Assembly: GCA_009760885.1 (NCBI GenBank)
Contig: CM019701.1
Location: forward strand, 37,995,197 to 38,059,196
DNA length: 64,000 bases
Reading direction: 5' to 3'
From: Achatina immaculata
Lineage: Eukaryota > Mollusca > Gastropoda > Stylommatophora > Achatinidae
A program made the position numbers and the translations under genes. The notes beneath the pieces are model-generated. The model had not been told where the DNA came from. It was given only the letters and a program-made list of their open reading frames with translations, and ran no database searches. Positions 34,965 through 45,610 of this stretch are shown piece after piece (position 1 is the stretch's first letter; every line of letters starts with the position of its first letter).

Positions 34965-35905
34965 CGAAGACAGTGCTGTTATCTTACACCACGAAGACGG
35001 TGTTGTTATCTTACACCACGAAGACGGCGCTGTTATCTTACATCATGAAGACGGCACTGTTATCTTACACCACGAAGACGGCACTGTTATCTTACACCAC
35101 GAAGACGGCACTGTTATCTTACACCACGAAGACGGCACTGTTATCTTACACCACGAAGACGGCACTGTTATCTTACACCACGAAGACGGCACTGTTATCT
35201 TACATCATGAAGACAGTGCTGTTATCTTACACCACGAAGACGGCACCGTTATCTTACACCATGAAGACAGTGCTGTTATCTTACACCATGAAGACAGTGC
35301 TGTTATCTTACACCATGAAGACAGTGCTGTTATCTTACACCATGAAGACAGTGCTGTTATCTTACACCATGAAGACAGTGCTGTTATCTTACACCACGAA
35401 GACGGCACTGTTATCTTACACCATGAAGACAGTGCTGTTATCTTACACCACGAAGACGGCACTGTTATCTTACACCATGAAGACAGTGCTGTTATCTTAC
35501 ACCATGAAGACAGTGCTGTTATCTTACACCACGAAGACGGCACTGTTATCTTACACCATGAAGACAGTGCTGTTATCTTACACCATGAAGACAGTGCTGT
35601 TATCTTACACCATGAAGACAGTGCTGTTATCTTACACCATGAAGACAGCGCTGTTATCTTACACCACGAAGACGGCACTGTTATCTTACACCATGAAGAC
35701 AGTGCTGTTATCTTACACCATGAAGACTGCTGTTATCTTACACTACGAAGACGGTACTGTTATCTTACACCACGAAGAAGACGCTGTTATCTTACACCAT
35801 GAAGATAGTGCTGTTATCTTACACCATGAAGACAGTGCTGTTATCTTACACCATGAAGACAGTGCTGTTATCTTACACCATGAAGACAGTGCTGTTATCC
35901 ATAAA
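34965..35905 (+). repeat. 27-bp in-frame minisatellite within LINE C
   Basis: About 34 copies of a 27-base unit (CACCATGAAGACAGTGCTGT plus TATCTTA), with two main variants, CATGAAGACAGTGCT and CACGAAGACGGCACT, interleaved. 27 bases is nine codons, so the LINE frame stays open and gives a spurious 465-residue ORF (34832-36229). Confidence 0.95.
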
Positions 35906-36365
35906 TCTACCCATAAGAACAAAATTAAGATTTGTAAAAAGCTAGCTACATTTATTCTGTTTTACTGGACTCTAAGCAAAAAGATGAAGCGAAAGATTAA
36001 TCCAGCAGAAATGTGGTTCTACAGAAATCTAGGCCATATAACATGGAGAATGAAAAGAGCAAATGCACAAGTTTTAGAACAGCTCCAAGAGCAATGTGAA
36101 CTTCTCAAAGAAATAAAGATGAAGAAAACAAAATACTTTGGCCATACCAAAAGACATACCAACATACTGAAGACCATACTAGAAGGAAAAGTGGAAGGAA
36201 AAAAGAGCAAGAGGAAGACAGAGATGTAGATGGGAAGATAACATACGAGAAAGGACAGGATACAGCCTGGCTGAGTGCACCACCATCAAGGCGTGGGAGC
36301 GAGGGAACTGGAGATTCATTACCTCCAACCTTCGTTCTGGAGAAGGCACATGATGATGATGATGA

Positions 36366-37370
36366 ACTGTATGTACATATATAACTGTACGCACACATAC
36401 ACACGTACATAACTACATACACATGCATAACCGTACATACATACACATACGTACATATATGCAAACATACATGCGTATCCATGCCCACATATTTAATTAT
36501 GGCAAAGCTTCATACAAGTAACGAGATAAACGTTCCTCTCTTTTTATTCCTATACCATACATGTAAATATTAGACTTGGTCTTCTTTTTTTTCTATTTCT
36601 TTGTCCTGTATGTTTTTGTATGAACAACGAGTTAGCTGAACGTTACAACTGAGCGCTGGTTAGCAAATAAAGCTGTTCTTGACATTTTCTAAAAGTTTAA
36701 CTATATCCAGGGACTAGTGTTACAGTTAGGTCAACTGGCCACCCACTTGAGAGGCTCATTACTGACCTTTGAAGGGCGCTGTTTTGTACATAATAGTTAG
36801 CCTTTGGGTTATCCTTGCTTACGCGTAGAGCAAAAGATTGCCTGACACGGGCCCTGTACAGGAACATATAGATGAACGTCTAAAATATGCTTATGCCTGT
36901 GACTGTAAATCTATCTTCAGTGTGTTAAAATTATGTACTAAACACTTGTACATCATCACAGGCAAATAGTGTTCAAAGAATACTTTTAAAATGATATGAG
37001 TATTTATTTCTGACGTATCTATTACGACTTTGTTGATTTGAACTCACAGCCGTTTGAAGTTTTGACGGAATGAAATACTGTGCACCTTTCTGGACGATCT
37101 AAGTGCCTTAGAAGTTAATCCTACACTTGAGTTTTAATGTGGTCATAAAGAAAGCTTAAATTGTATGTCGATCACGGCCGTCTATAAACGAATCTAGCTT
37201 GATCTAAACTTCACTTGAAGAAAGCAATATAGACGGTATTAAGTTACTTCTTGTGTGATTTGAAAGATCTGAACTATTGTTGAGAGATGGAGAGTCTAAC
37301 TTCACTCTGATTGTCGTACTGTACTATGGGATATCTGAGGTAAGTGGCCACATTCTGGATGAACCGTGCA
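36366..37370. other. Remnant of the TACATACA array, then unassigned sequence
   Basis: 36366-36480 holds ACTGTACGCACAC, GTACATAAC and CCGTACATACATAC, like the 28-bp array at 33.4 kb. 36480-37370 has nothing recognisable. Confidence 0.45.
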
Positions 37371-37377
37371 GTTGAAG

Positions 37378-37555
37378 TGAAAGAATCGCGTAGTTGAGGG
37401 GGAAAGAATCGCGTAGTTGAGGGGGAAAGAATCGCGTAGTTGAGGGGGAAAGAATCGCGTAGTTGAGGGGGAAAGAATCGCGTAGTTGAGGGGGAAAGAA
37501 TCGCGTAGTTGAAGGGAAAGAATCGCGTAGTTGAGGGGGAAAGAATCGCGATGTG
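37378..37555. repeat. 23-bp minisatellite, about 8 copies
   Basis: Units of 23 bases: AAAGAATCGCGTAGTTGAGG plus GGG, very uniform, with one variant (GTTGAAGGG). Confidence 0.95.
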
Positions 37556-37744
37556 AAGAAAGACTGAAGATGGCGTAATCATAATTGTTGCAGATGAACA
37601 CCGTCGCCCGTTCCCCTGCTGAGACTGTGAGACTGAAAGTGAATGATGTTACACGATTCTCAACTACCAGAACTCTACACCTTCCATCTTACTTTGATAA
37701 GGTTTACATAACTGTTTTGTGGTGTTTTCATCTGCTACTAAAAT

Positions 37745-39409
37745 ATACCACAGGATGTCTGAAATCAAAAGAAAGTAAAATGTTAATGGGAAAAGAAGAC
37801 ATTGTGGACAGGTGGACAGAGTATATCAGTGAGTTATATGGAGGAGAAAGACCAGAATTAACACCAGATACTGAAAACTGTGATGGACCACCAATACTTT
37901 AAGATGAAATCATAGATGCCATCAAACACATGAAGAAAGGAAAAGCGACTGGGCCTGATAATATAACAGTAGAAGAAACAGAGGCGCTATAGGGGATAGG
38001 AATAAAAATAATAACCAAGTTATTGAATGACATTTACAACAGTGGTTATATTCCCAGTAACCTGCTTAAATCCACGTTTATAGCACTACCAAAGAAGCCA
38101 GGTGCAAAGGAATGTGACGACCACCGGACTATCAGCCTCTCATGTCACATAACGAAGCTACTTCTGAGAATCATTATGAGATGAACAAGGAAAAAGATAA
38201 AAATGGAAATAGCAGATGAACAGTTTGGATTTGTTGAAGGAACGGGAACACACAATGCCATTTATGCTTTACGAACACTAACAGAAAGAGCTTTAGAACT
38301 ACAGAAAGATCTCTACTTATGCTTCATTGATTACACCAAGGCATTCGACAAGGTGAAACATAATGAAATTATTAAAATGTTTGAAGACATCAATATAGAC
38401 GGCAAAGACCTGAGGATTGTAAAACATCTATACTGACAGCAAGAAGCAGCAATTCGAGTTGAAAATAGAACTGGAAAATATCAATCTATAAAACAAGACG
38501 TGCGACAAGGATGTGTACTATCTCCAGACCTTTTTTTCTCTGTACAGCTAGAATATTCTAAGAACGATCTTCGCAGAACCAGGCATAAAAATTGGAGGAT
38601 ACAATATTAACAACCTTCAGTATGCTGACGACACAGTACTGATAGCTAAGAACCAACAAGAACTGCAAAATCTCTTGATAAAGTCGCCAAAGAAAGTGAA
38701 CAGAAATATCTTACTTTGAACATCAAAAAGACAGAGACTATGGTTATATCTAAGAAACAGAATCCACCAGCATGCAGTATAAAATTAAACGGAACTATTC
38801 TAAAGCAGGTGCAGAAATTCAAATACCTTGGAGCAGTAATAACTTCAGATGGGAAATGCAGAACAGAAATTAGGAACAGAATAGGCCAAGCAAAGACTGC
38901 ATTTCAGAGAATGAGAAACATATTATCCAACACATCCTTATGAATGAATGTTAGAAAACGAGTCCTAAAATGCTGTACTGAACCTGTCTTGTTATATGGA
39001 AGTGAATCATGGACAATAGGCAGATCTGCACAAAAATCATTGGAAGCAGTAGAAATGTGGTTTATTAGAAGAATGTTGCGAATCCCCTGGACAGAAAAAA
39101 TAACTAATGAAGAATGTATGAGAAGAGCTGGAGAGACAAAAAAATCTTGTCAAAAAAAAAAAGAGAGAGAGACAACGTACTTTCATAGAACATGCAATGA
39201 GAAGAGGGGGCATTGAAAATATTATAACAACAGGAAAAATAGAAGGAAGAAGATCAAGAGGAAGACCAAGAGAAATGATACTGGACATTCTGAAGGGATG
39301 GTGTGAGAGGTGATCACCAACTGAACTGATGGCCTGCATGAAGGATCGGGTACTCTGGAGAAGCATAATAGCCAACGCCAGTCGGCACCTGATGATGATG
39401 ATGATGATG
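37745..39409 (+). mobile_element. LINE family D, copy D2
   Basis: A 5'-truncated D element. A linker near 37800 (DIVDRWTEYISELYGGERPE) is followed by RT fragments: EIADEQFGFVEGTGTHNAIY, CFIDYTKAFDKVKHNE (38203-38436) and VRQGCVLSPDLFF. The ADDTVLIA block near 38625 is frame-displaced. Then come MNIKKTETMVISKKQN, KFKYLGAVITSDGKC, YGSESWTIGR and MWFIRRMLRIPWTEK. It ends at GATGAT repeats. ACTAAAAT at 37737-37744 and 39410-39417 is the likely target duplication. It is closely related to D1. Confidence 0.85.
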
Positions 39410-39417
39410 ACTAAAAT

Positions 39418-39559
39418 GAGCTCAATGGAAGGTTTATACTTTTAACAACTGAACTAGCTTTTGGCTAAGATCAAAGTGGCTGAGGTCAAAGTGTCCTCTT
39501 GGTAGGTACCCTAATCAATATGCCTTTTGGTTAAACAAAAGGGTCGTTATTTTTGAACT
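39418..39559. other. Short unassigned spacer
   Basis: Between D2 and the RNase H element; nothing recognised. Confidence 0.3.
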
Positions 39560-40165
39560 AAACGAGATGCACGAGGCCCTGCACATTGAATGCCGGGGGG
39601 GGGGGGTATGGTCCACATCTCGTTACAGGTGGACCCGGTTTGCAGTACCACCGGGTCACGGCTTGTTGTTTTCATCGTCTTAAAAAACACCCAAAAAATG
39701 TTTGTACTGAGGACCAGCATTATCGTCATGTCAGTTACGCAGCTCACACAGAGAGCAGACCACAGAGGGTCGCAGTACCGACAATGTGAAGGGACATAGT
39801 TTTAGACAAAAGTATTGACTCTTAGTCTTGCGCGGGGCGCATGGTAGAATTTCACGGAGACATGAAGCACGCCGACGTCGAGAGCAAAACTGCGCTTATC
39901 GACTCCCTGGATGCGATGTTACGGACAACAATCACCGAAAGAATAAGGCACCACGAAGACAGTGAAGTCTATAAACACGTAATTTTTGTAAGGCCCCTGG
40001 TGTGGTTAATGGTGTCATTGTGACCGATTCACAGAATTTGCTTCCTAAGACTGAGAAGAAATTGCTTCGAAAAGAAATGGTTCATCTGTTAAGCCAGTCA
40101 ACTGTGACAAGCCTAACGTGGCTTTACTGTCCAGGGCATGAGGGAGTACATATCAGTGATGTGGT
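39560..40165 (+). pseudogene. RNase H-type retroelement ORF, 5' part
   Basis: Frames read EALHIECR, then a segment with HTESRPQRVAVPT, then VEFHGDMKHADVESKTALID (39841 on). In a shifted frame from 40002 comes VTDSQNLLPKTEKKLLRKEM...SLTWLYCPGHEGVHISD. TDSQ and CPGHxGV are the hallmarks of RNase H domains, with the acid in TDSQ a metal ligand. The frame shift near 39990-40010 breaks the ORF. It is continued at 41216 beyond the A5 insertion. GC content is higher than the surroundings, and a 14-base G run lies near 39600. Confidence 0.6.
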
Positions 40166-40178
40166 AGAAAGACTTGTT

Positions 40179-41202
40179 CTTATCTTATATCTTATATCCT
40201 TCCCGTGCCGTTAAACGTCACATAGGGCTCGTAAAGTAGTTCGCCAATTTTTCCTGTCTTCGGCGAGTCTTTCAACCTCATCAAGGGATTTTTAACATTT
40301 CCTCTTCAGAGTTTCACGCGGTCTGCCTCTTTTTCTTTGGCCTGTTGTTTTCCACTTGATAGCTTGTTTTGGGATTCTCTAATCATTTCTTCTCATCAAG
40401 TGACCAACATATGTCCATCTCCTTTTCTTGATCACCCATGAGACTGGTTGTTGTTCAGTCATGTGTCTTATCTCTGCATTGTTCTTGAATTCATTCCACT
40501 TGATGCCGAGTATTTTCCTTAGGCATCTGTTTTCAAAAGAGTCTAATTTCTTTTCTATTTCTTTCGTTGTTTTCCAGCTTTCGCATGCATAAATGAAGGT
40601 GGATATTACATTTGAATTGAATAGTCTTAACTTGGTTTTTGTGCTTATAACTTTTTTTTCAAGATTCTTGAAGATCGATGCTGCTTTTGCAATTCTGATT
40701 CTAACTTCCTTTCTAGTGTCACCATCCTGGTCTATGTAGCTGCCAAGGTATGCAAATTGATTGACTTCTTCAATATCTGTCCCTTCTATGTGTATTTTTC
40801 CATTTTGATTGAGGGGAATTTTCATTATTTTTGTTTTGTCCTTGTTAAATTCAAGTCTTATTTTGATAGCCAGTGAAGATAGGATATCTGTTTTTTCTTG
40901 CATGGAATTCACATTGTTACTGATAAGTGTTATGTCATCAGCAAAATCAAGATCTTCTAGTTGGGTCCCATGTACCCAGTCAATACCTGTGTTATCTGTG
41001 CAGCATTTTTTCATTATGAAGTCCATTGTAATTCCAAAAAGTAAAGTAGACAGTATACATCCTTGTTTCACACCTGTTTCAATCTGGAACCATTCACTCA
41101 TCCCTTCTTCTGTCTTGACTGCACAAACATACCCACTGTAGAAGTCCTTAGTGATGTTGACAATTTTAGATGGTATTCCATATAGACTTAAAATTCTCCA
41201 TA
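40179..41202 (-). mobile_element. LINE family A, copy A5, inserted in the RNase H ORF
   Basis: The best-preserved A 3' region. Minus strand: FLWRILSLYGIPSKIVNITK, KQGCILSTLLFG, a FADDITLI active-site block, NKDKTKIMK, QFAYLGSYIDQDGDTR, YACESWKTT and RWTYVGHLMRRND. The 3' end GGCACGGGAAGGATATAAGA carries TAAGATA-like repeats. The 13-base duplication AGAAAGACTTGTT lies at 40166-40178 and 41203-41215. Confidence 0.95.
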
Positions 41203-41215
41203 AGAAAGACTTGTT

Positions 41216-41471
41216 GGACAGGCTAAAATAAATGGCAGATTGACAATGGACAAGAGGGAACATTGCTAAAGCCGTACTGGACAGACTGTGGCAAAATGAA
41301 GAGCGGGAATGGAAGAACAATGTAGCTGTGAAGAGATTGCTGGAGCTAGGACAAACTAAGGGTGCTGGTAGGGAATCCGAACTGTGTAGCAGAAAACGCA
41401 TCGTAAACAACCAACATTTGACAGGAATGGATGCTGTGGGTTGTCCCGAATGCAGTGAAACTGGCGTCTGA
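41216..41471 (+). pseudogene. RNase H-type retroelement ORF, 3' part
   Basis: Continues the interrupted ORF: a degraded start, then DRLWQNEEREWKNNVAVKRL, GAGRESELCSRKRIVNNQHL and a C-terminal VGCPECSETGV before TGA at 41469-41471. The CPEC pair suggests a terminal zinc-binding knuckle. Joining to the left part at the duplicated target site restores the expected domain order. Confidence 0.55.
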
Positions 41472-42609
41472 ATTGTGAACCTTTGAACCCTTTTCTTAAA
41501 ACGTAATATCTTCGAAGCGCATAACATAAGGTTTGCATGAATGAAATCTATAACTGTAACTGATGAAATCTTCGTAATAATGGAAATTCAGACATTTCTT
41601 GCCAGTGGCACCTTCTACAATAAATCCATGTAGCTGTAGAAAATAACTAACCAAGATTTCCTTGATCTGTTTCCGGCTATTTTCTTGCAGTCTTGGTTGA
41701 TGAGCTTTGTCGGATTAAAAGAGGTCACGCAAATGTAATGGCAAAAAACTGGTTGTATACGTTTTTTTTAAAATAAATTGCTACTTATTTAAATTAAGCA
41801 CACAGAAGCACAAAAGATCGAAACTCCAATCAATACAAATGATGATACATAATGTTGTTTGTAAGTTTCGCAACAGAAAGCACGCACCGCCCTGAGTAGC
41901 ACATAATAGCCGACTGGTAAAAGCCATTAGAACTTTTAAAAAAATTTTTTTAAAAGGTTGCTAAACAGTCAGTTGTCAGAAAATCGGTGGTTATATTTCT
42001 TATTTATTTTATGAAAGAAAACATTTCGGCGATGTGATGTTCTGGATTGAATTTTTAAAATGAGAAAGAGCTTGAAGTGTTGTCTACTCCATACACGCCT
42101 GTGTGTGCCTTTTTCTCGAAATACTCCAGTCACATTCAGAGATTTAGCGCTGACAAGAAAAATGCACAGTTGTACAACCTTCTGTTGTAAATCATGAATC
42201 GTACGTAACCAGGAAATATCTGGAGATAAAAGTGCTCTGTGCGATTGTCCTCAAAAAGTTAAGGCTAGACTTTTTGCCGGAGTAAGCGTTTGTAAATGTG
42301 GAAGAAGATAGTTTGTTTACTAGAAGTTTGTACGCTAGTTTCTGTCTTTTTTTTAAATCTGAAGTTGTTCAGGCTTCTTTTCTCCTACTATGTTTTTAGA
42401 TGAACTACACTTTACGGTTCATGATGATGCCGCTGATAAATATAAGAATTTTTTAAAAATGGTGTCTTTTCCCTATAAAGCGCAGAAGTTAAATATTTCA
42501 GACGTGTGTTAATACAAATACATAGGTAGATAGAGGCATATGGTTCAGTTTTACAAAGCGACAGAGCGAGTGAGGAAAGTGAGAAAAAACAAAAATAGCA
42601 GAAAGTATG
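41472..42609. other. Intergenic, nothing recognised
   Basis: AT-rich; only short random ORFs. Confidence 0.35.
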
Positions 42610-43500
42610 AAAATAAGATGAGAATGTATAAATGAAAAAGATACAGCATCCAATATTTCGGCGTCAGCCTTTTCAATTATTACATACAAAAACAACACAA
42701 CTCATGAATAAAAGCAAGAAAAATGAAAATGAAAAACTTAGCTTTGTGGCATCCTTCCTAGAATACAACAATGCGCCCTAAAGACGAGGCTGGGAGACCA
42801 CAAAGGAAAACAACTTCAGCCAATCGGATGTCAGCGGAGGTGAAAGAGAAAGAACAATATGGGTGGGGGCGCAGGAAAGAGAACAGGAGAAAATAAATAC
42901 TTGATAGTTGTTAGAGAAGAAGATAGGGGGGGGGGGCTGGGAGATAACGTAAAAATTGATGCATGAAAAACTGCAGAGAAACGGGGGGGGGGGGGGCTAG
43001 GACAATAAAGTTGAGTATAAACAGCAGAAATTAGGCGAAAATCTAAAGTTGTTTAAAGGAAGCTGAATATATTGTTAATTCCAGCTGGGTAGAGACAGCC
43101 AGCCTGGAAAATAAGACGCTGTTCTAGAGCCTTCTGCGATCGTACATCAGAAGAACAAGAGCGGATTGCGCTAACAGAAATAACCTGTTTTCCTTGGTGT
43201 TTTTTGTTGTTGTTGTTGTTGGCAGAAGCGTTTTGCCACAGTGTCCATGCCCTCTTGGAAGTGTCGTTAAGATGTTGACGAAAACGATCTCCTAAGCGTA
43301 AACTGGTCTCCCCTGTGTACTTCATATTGCAACGTTTGCACATAATGGCATAAATAACATTGCTGAAGTGTAGGTGACGCCCTCCTGAACTGATAACGTG
43401 GACTTAGGGAAGGGAACTTGGCTAGTCTTAACAACAAACGGGCAAGTGTTACATCTACGATGTCCGCAACTTCTGGTATCATTAAAAAGTGCCCTCTTTT
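42610..43500 (-). mobile_element. Penelope-like element fragment, copy 2
   Basis: Minus strand: a Cys-rich lead coding RRCNTCPFV in one frame (about 43455), then, after shifts, NVIYAIMCKRCNMKYTGETS, LRLGDRFRQHLNDTSKRAW. This is a GIY-YIG domain with the second motif reading KYTGET in place of a YIGET-type sequence. The 3' flank has AATGTATAAATGAAAAAG and TTTCGGCGTCAGCC, shared in style with 10413-10500. Two G runs of 9 to 13 bases (42926, 42984) lie in the 3' part. Confidence 0.65.
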
Positions 43501-43898
43501 AACACAAATAGACCACATTTCCTGCCTTAGATAAGACGCACCCGTAATTTGTCAAGTAACAGTTTTGAAATAAAAAGCCTCATATATTTCATGAGCTTCA
43601 TAGCCCCTCCATCGATAGGGTTTCTATATAAGATTTTTGTTACTATGATTATTTTTCTTCGCGGTGATTACTTGCTGTTATGTTGACATTATCATCGATC
43701 GAAAAATGGTCTAGGCCGCTTTTATGAACATTGACTGAACAAGCCAGTATCGCCCATCTAGCTAGTACTATCACTTCTATCTGAAAGCCTACCCAAACCT
43801 TACTGTCCGAATATAAGACGCAGGGTGATTTTTGGGTTTGTTATTTTTTTATAAAAAATATTATATAACCGGAAGTACGATAAATAGACAGACAGACA
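43501..43898. other. Intergenic
   Basis: Nothing recognised. Confidence 0.3.
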
Positions 43899-43940
43899 AG
43901 CAGGCATACAGACATACATACATACAGACAGACATGTAGA

Positions 43941-44036
43941 TAGATGGATGGATGGATGGATGGATGGATGGATGGATGGATGGATGGATGGATGGATGGA
44001 TGGATGGATGGATGGATGGATGGATGGATGGATGGG
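43941..44036. repeat. (GGAT)n microsatellite
   Basis: About 23 perfect GATG units, flanked by GACAGACA and GATAGATA repeats (43885-44065). Confidence 0.98.
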
Positions 44037-44139
44037 CGGACAAACAGACAGATAGATAGATAGCGGTATTCTTATTTAAATATTGTATTTTACTCAAATA
44101 GATCCACCGAGCAGAATACAGGTTTTTTTACCTTCAAAA

Positions 44140-44223
44140 ATGAAGATGGACTACAGCGGCATTCACAGAGAGAATGAGATTCTGGAAGAGAATCTGGAGG
44201 AGCGACTTGGGCACATCTCGATG
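44140..44223 (+). CDS. Unrecognised coiled-coil protein, exon 1
   Basis: Start ATG at 44140 with A at -3 (CAAAAATGAAG). The exon ends at donor ATG/GTAAGAT in phase 0 and encodes MKMDYSGIHRENEILEENLE then ERLGHISM. The Glu/Leu-rich helix looks like the start of a coiled coil. An upstream in-frame ATG at 44083 is possible but sits next to the microsatellite and is less likely. Exon 2 follows at 44655. Confidence 0.6.
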
Positions 44224-44582
44224 GTAAGATCTCAGAACTTTGCATGTATGCCCGGAAGAGACAGAGCTTGTCTGTAAAGAGTTGATTTATAATGTGAAAC
44301 GAATAAGTGTCAGATCTATTTCATTGTATCTCGAAATTATAACAGCCCACTTTATGTGTTAGGATGCCTATTTCTTAAACTCTGAGAACACCTGAAAGGT
44401 GAGACACACCAGAGATCTTCAAAGCTCGGCGGTCAATTCAGTTATTTATGAGAAAACAGTTATTCAAGTAAATATCAGTTCAATGCTTATACGTAGATCT
44501 ACAAATAGATAGCAAGTTTACATAGAACAAGTTCTCTGAAAATACTTCACTTACTACGGCATCAACAAAGTTTGATAAGTTT

Positions 44583-44621
44583 GTTTTTGTTTGTTTGTTT
44601 GTTTGTTTGTTTGTTTGTTTT
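44583..44621. repeat. (GTTT)n microsatellite near the exon 2 acceptor
   Basis: About nine GTTT units ending some 30 bases before the acceptor; they may act as its pyrimidine-rich tract. Confidence 0.9.
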
Positions 44622-44654
44622 CGATGCTCAGACAATTTTTGTTTCCGCTTTCAG

Positions 44655-45452
44655 AACGAAAGACGAGTCATGTCGGAAAAGGGGGAAGAACTCGATGAAT
44701 TACGCAGGCAACTCGATGAGATCACAAAACTACAGACGAGTGTTAACTCCCGTAATCCAGCAGACTCCACTGATATTGTATCTGGCGCTAGAGCGGTTCG
44801 CTACGGCAAAGATCAGGATTCTATTCGTCTAACTAAAGCTTTCCGCTCTCGGATGAAGGTCGAGGCCGAAAGAGAGAAATTCAGCGCTAAAAACTTTTTC
44901 AATGCCCCCAGTTGTTTGAGGAGCTCTTCAGCAGGATTGGAATTTGCCAGCTCGAAGAAGGCTTCTTCTGTAGCCACCATGCAGACAGTTTTAGATGAAA
45001 AAGATATGTGCAGCTGTGACACAGAAAGTAAAAATGCAATGCCCTTAACTAAATCGCAAGCAGCTAAACCTACCGAGACCAAAGAAGCTGTTCCAGTTCT
45101 GAATAAATTTCGTCCTTTGACAGCCAGAGAAGGTCACGTTAGTGGTCAGCAAGTGAATGATTATCTTACGCCTAGATCAAAGAGCGCTGTGTCAAGGTCA
45201 AGGTCACGGAGACAGCTAGAGCTTCTGAGTAGGGTGCTTCCTAGAGAGCAGGACACGGAGATTACGTCAGAGTTCAAGGTCGACTGGAATGTCATAAGTG
45301 AGAGAAAAAGACACCGCGAACTGCAGCAGCTCAGACTAGAAAACCAGTTACTCCAAGGTAGGATAAACAGTTTTCTTGAAGATTTGGAGCACTTCAACAA
45401 GTTGTCCACTTCACAGAAGTCTCGAAACTTGAAAGAGACTGGGCAGAGTTAA
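44655..45452 (+). CDS. Unrecognised coiled-coil protein, exon 2
   Basis: Acceptor CGCTTTCAG, phase 0, stop at 45450-45452. With exon 1 the protein is 293 residues. It opens with a coiled coil (SEKGEELDELRRQLDEITKL) and has a basic middle (RLTKAFRSRMKVEAEREKFS). A Ser/Lys/Thr-rich linker contains an unusual DEKDMCSCDTE, then an Arg/Ser patch. The end is a second coiled coil (RHRELQQLRLENQLLQGRIN, then SFLEDLEHFNKL). No signal peptide or membrane segment is visible. It is perhaps cytoskeletal or centrosomal, but I cannot name the family. Codon use is balanced, unlike the repeat-derived ORFs nearby, supporting a real gene. Confidence 0.65.
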   Translation, partial: NERRVMSEKGEELDELRRQLDEITKLQTSVNSRNPADSTDIVSGARAVRYGKDQDSIRLTKAFRSRMKVEAEREKFSAKNFFNAPSCLRSSSAGLEFASSKKASSVATMQTVLDEKDMCSCDTESKNAMPLTKSQAAKPTETKEAVPVLNKFRPLTAREGHVSGQQVNDYLTPRSKSAVSRSRSRRQLELLSRVLPREQDTEITSEFKVDWNVISERKRHRELQQLRLENQLLQGRINSFLEDLEHFNKLSTSQKSRNLKETGQS

Positions 45453-45584
45453 GTCAATGAGAATTTTTCAGAAGTGGATGAAAGGTTTCACACAAGATTA
45501 TCACCATCTTCTGAAGCTGAAACTGATTATAAGTCCCGACCTCTGTGAGATTCAGAGATTCAGTGGATCTTCTGCTCCTGTGGA

Positions 45585-45590
45585 AATAAA
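45585..45590 (+). terminator. Poly(A) signal AATAAA
   Basis: Canonical hexamer 132 bases after the coiled-coil gene stop codon, giving a short 3' UTR. Confidence 0.6.
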
Positions 45591-45610
45591 GTAAAACAGA
45601 AGGATTTGAT

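Larger units (their letters stand above)
33950..36365 (+). mobile_element. LINE family C, with mariner insert and internal minisatellite
   Basis: RT pieces run from about 33960 (FIDYTKVFDSVKRDKL) with a degenerate ADDTVLLAENLQNL block near 34288-34325, to MDITINKERMEQVTDYSYIG (to 34497). After a mariner fragment (34500-34890) the protein resumes at LTQNRRCEMEIKKRKEMAKH. It then runs through an in-frame minisatellite (34965-35900) and continues MWFYRNLGHITWRMKRANAQ, KYFGHTKRHTNILKTILEGK. The 3' end is a GAT repeat (36349-36365). It is 5'-truncated and frameshifted. Confidence 0.8.

Noticed and set aside
34832..36229. 465-residue plus-strand ORF
   Set aside because: Fusion of mariner remnant, LINE C coding sequence and a 27-bp in-frame array.
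40379..41527. 382-residue minus ORF as a host gene
   Set aside because: It runs from LINE A5 across the target duplication into antisense of the RNase H ORF; an artefactual fusion.
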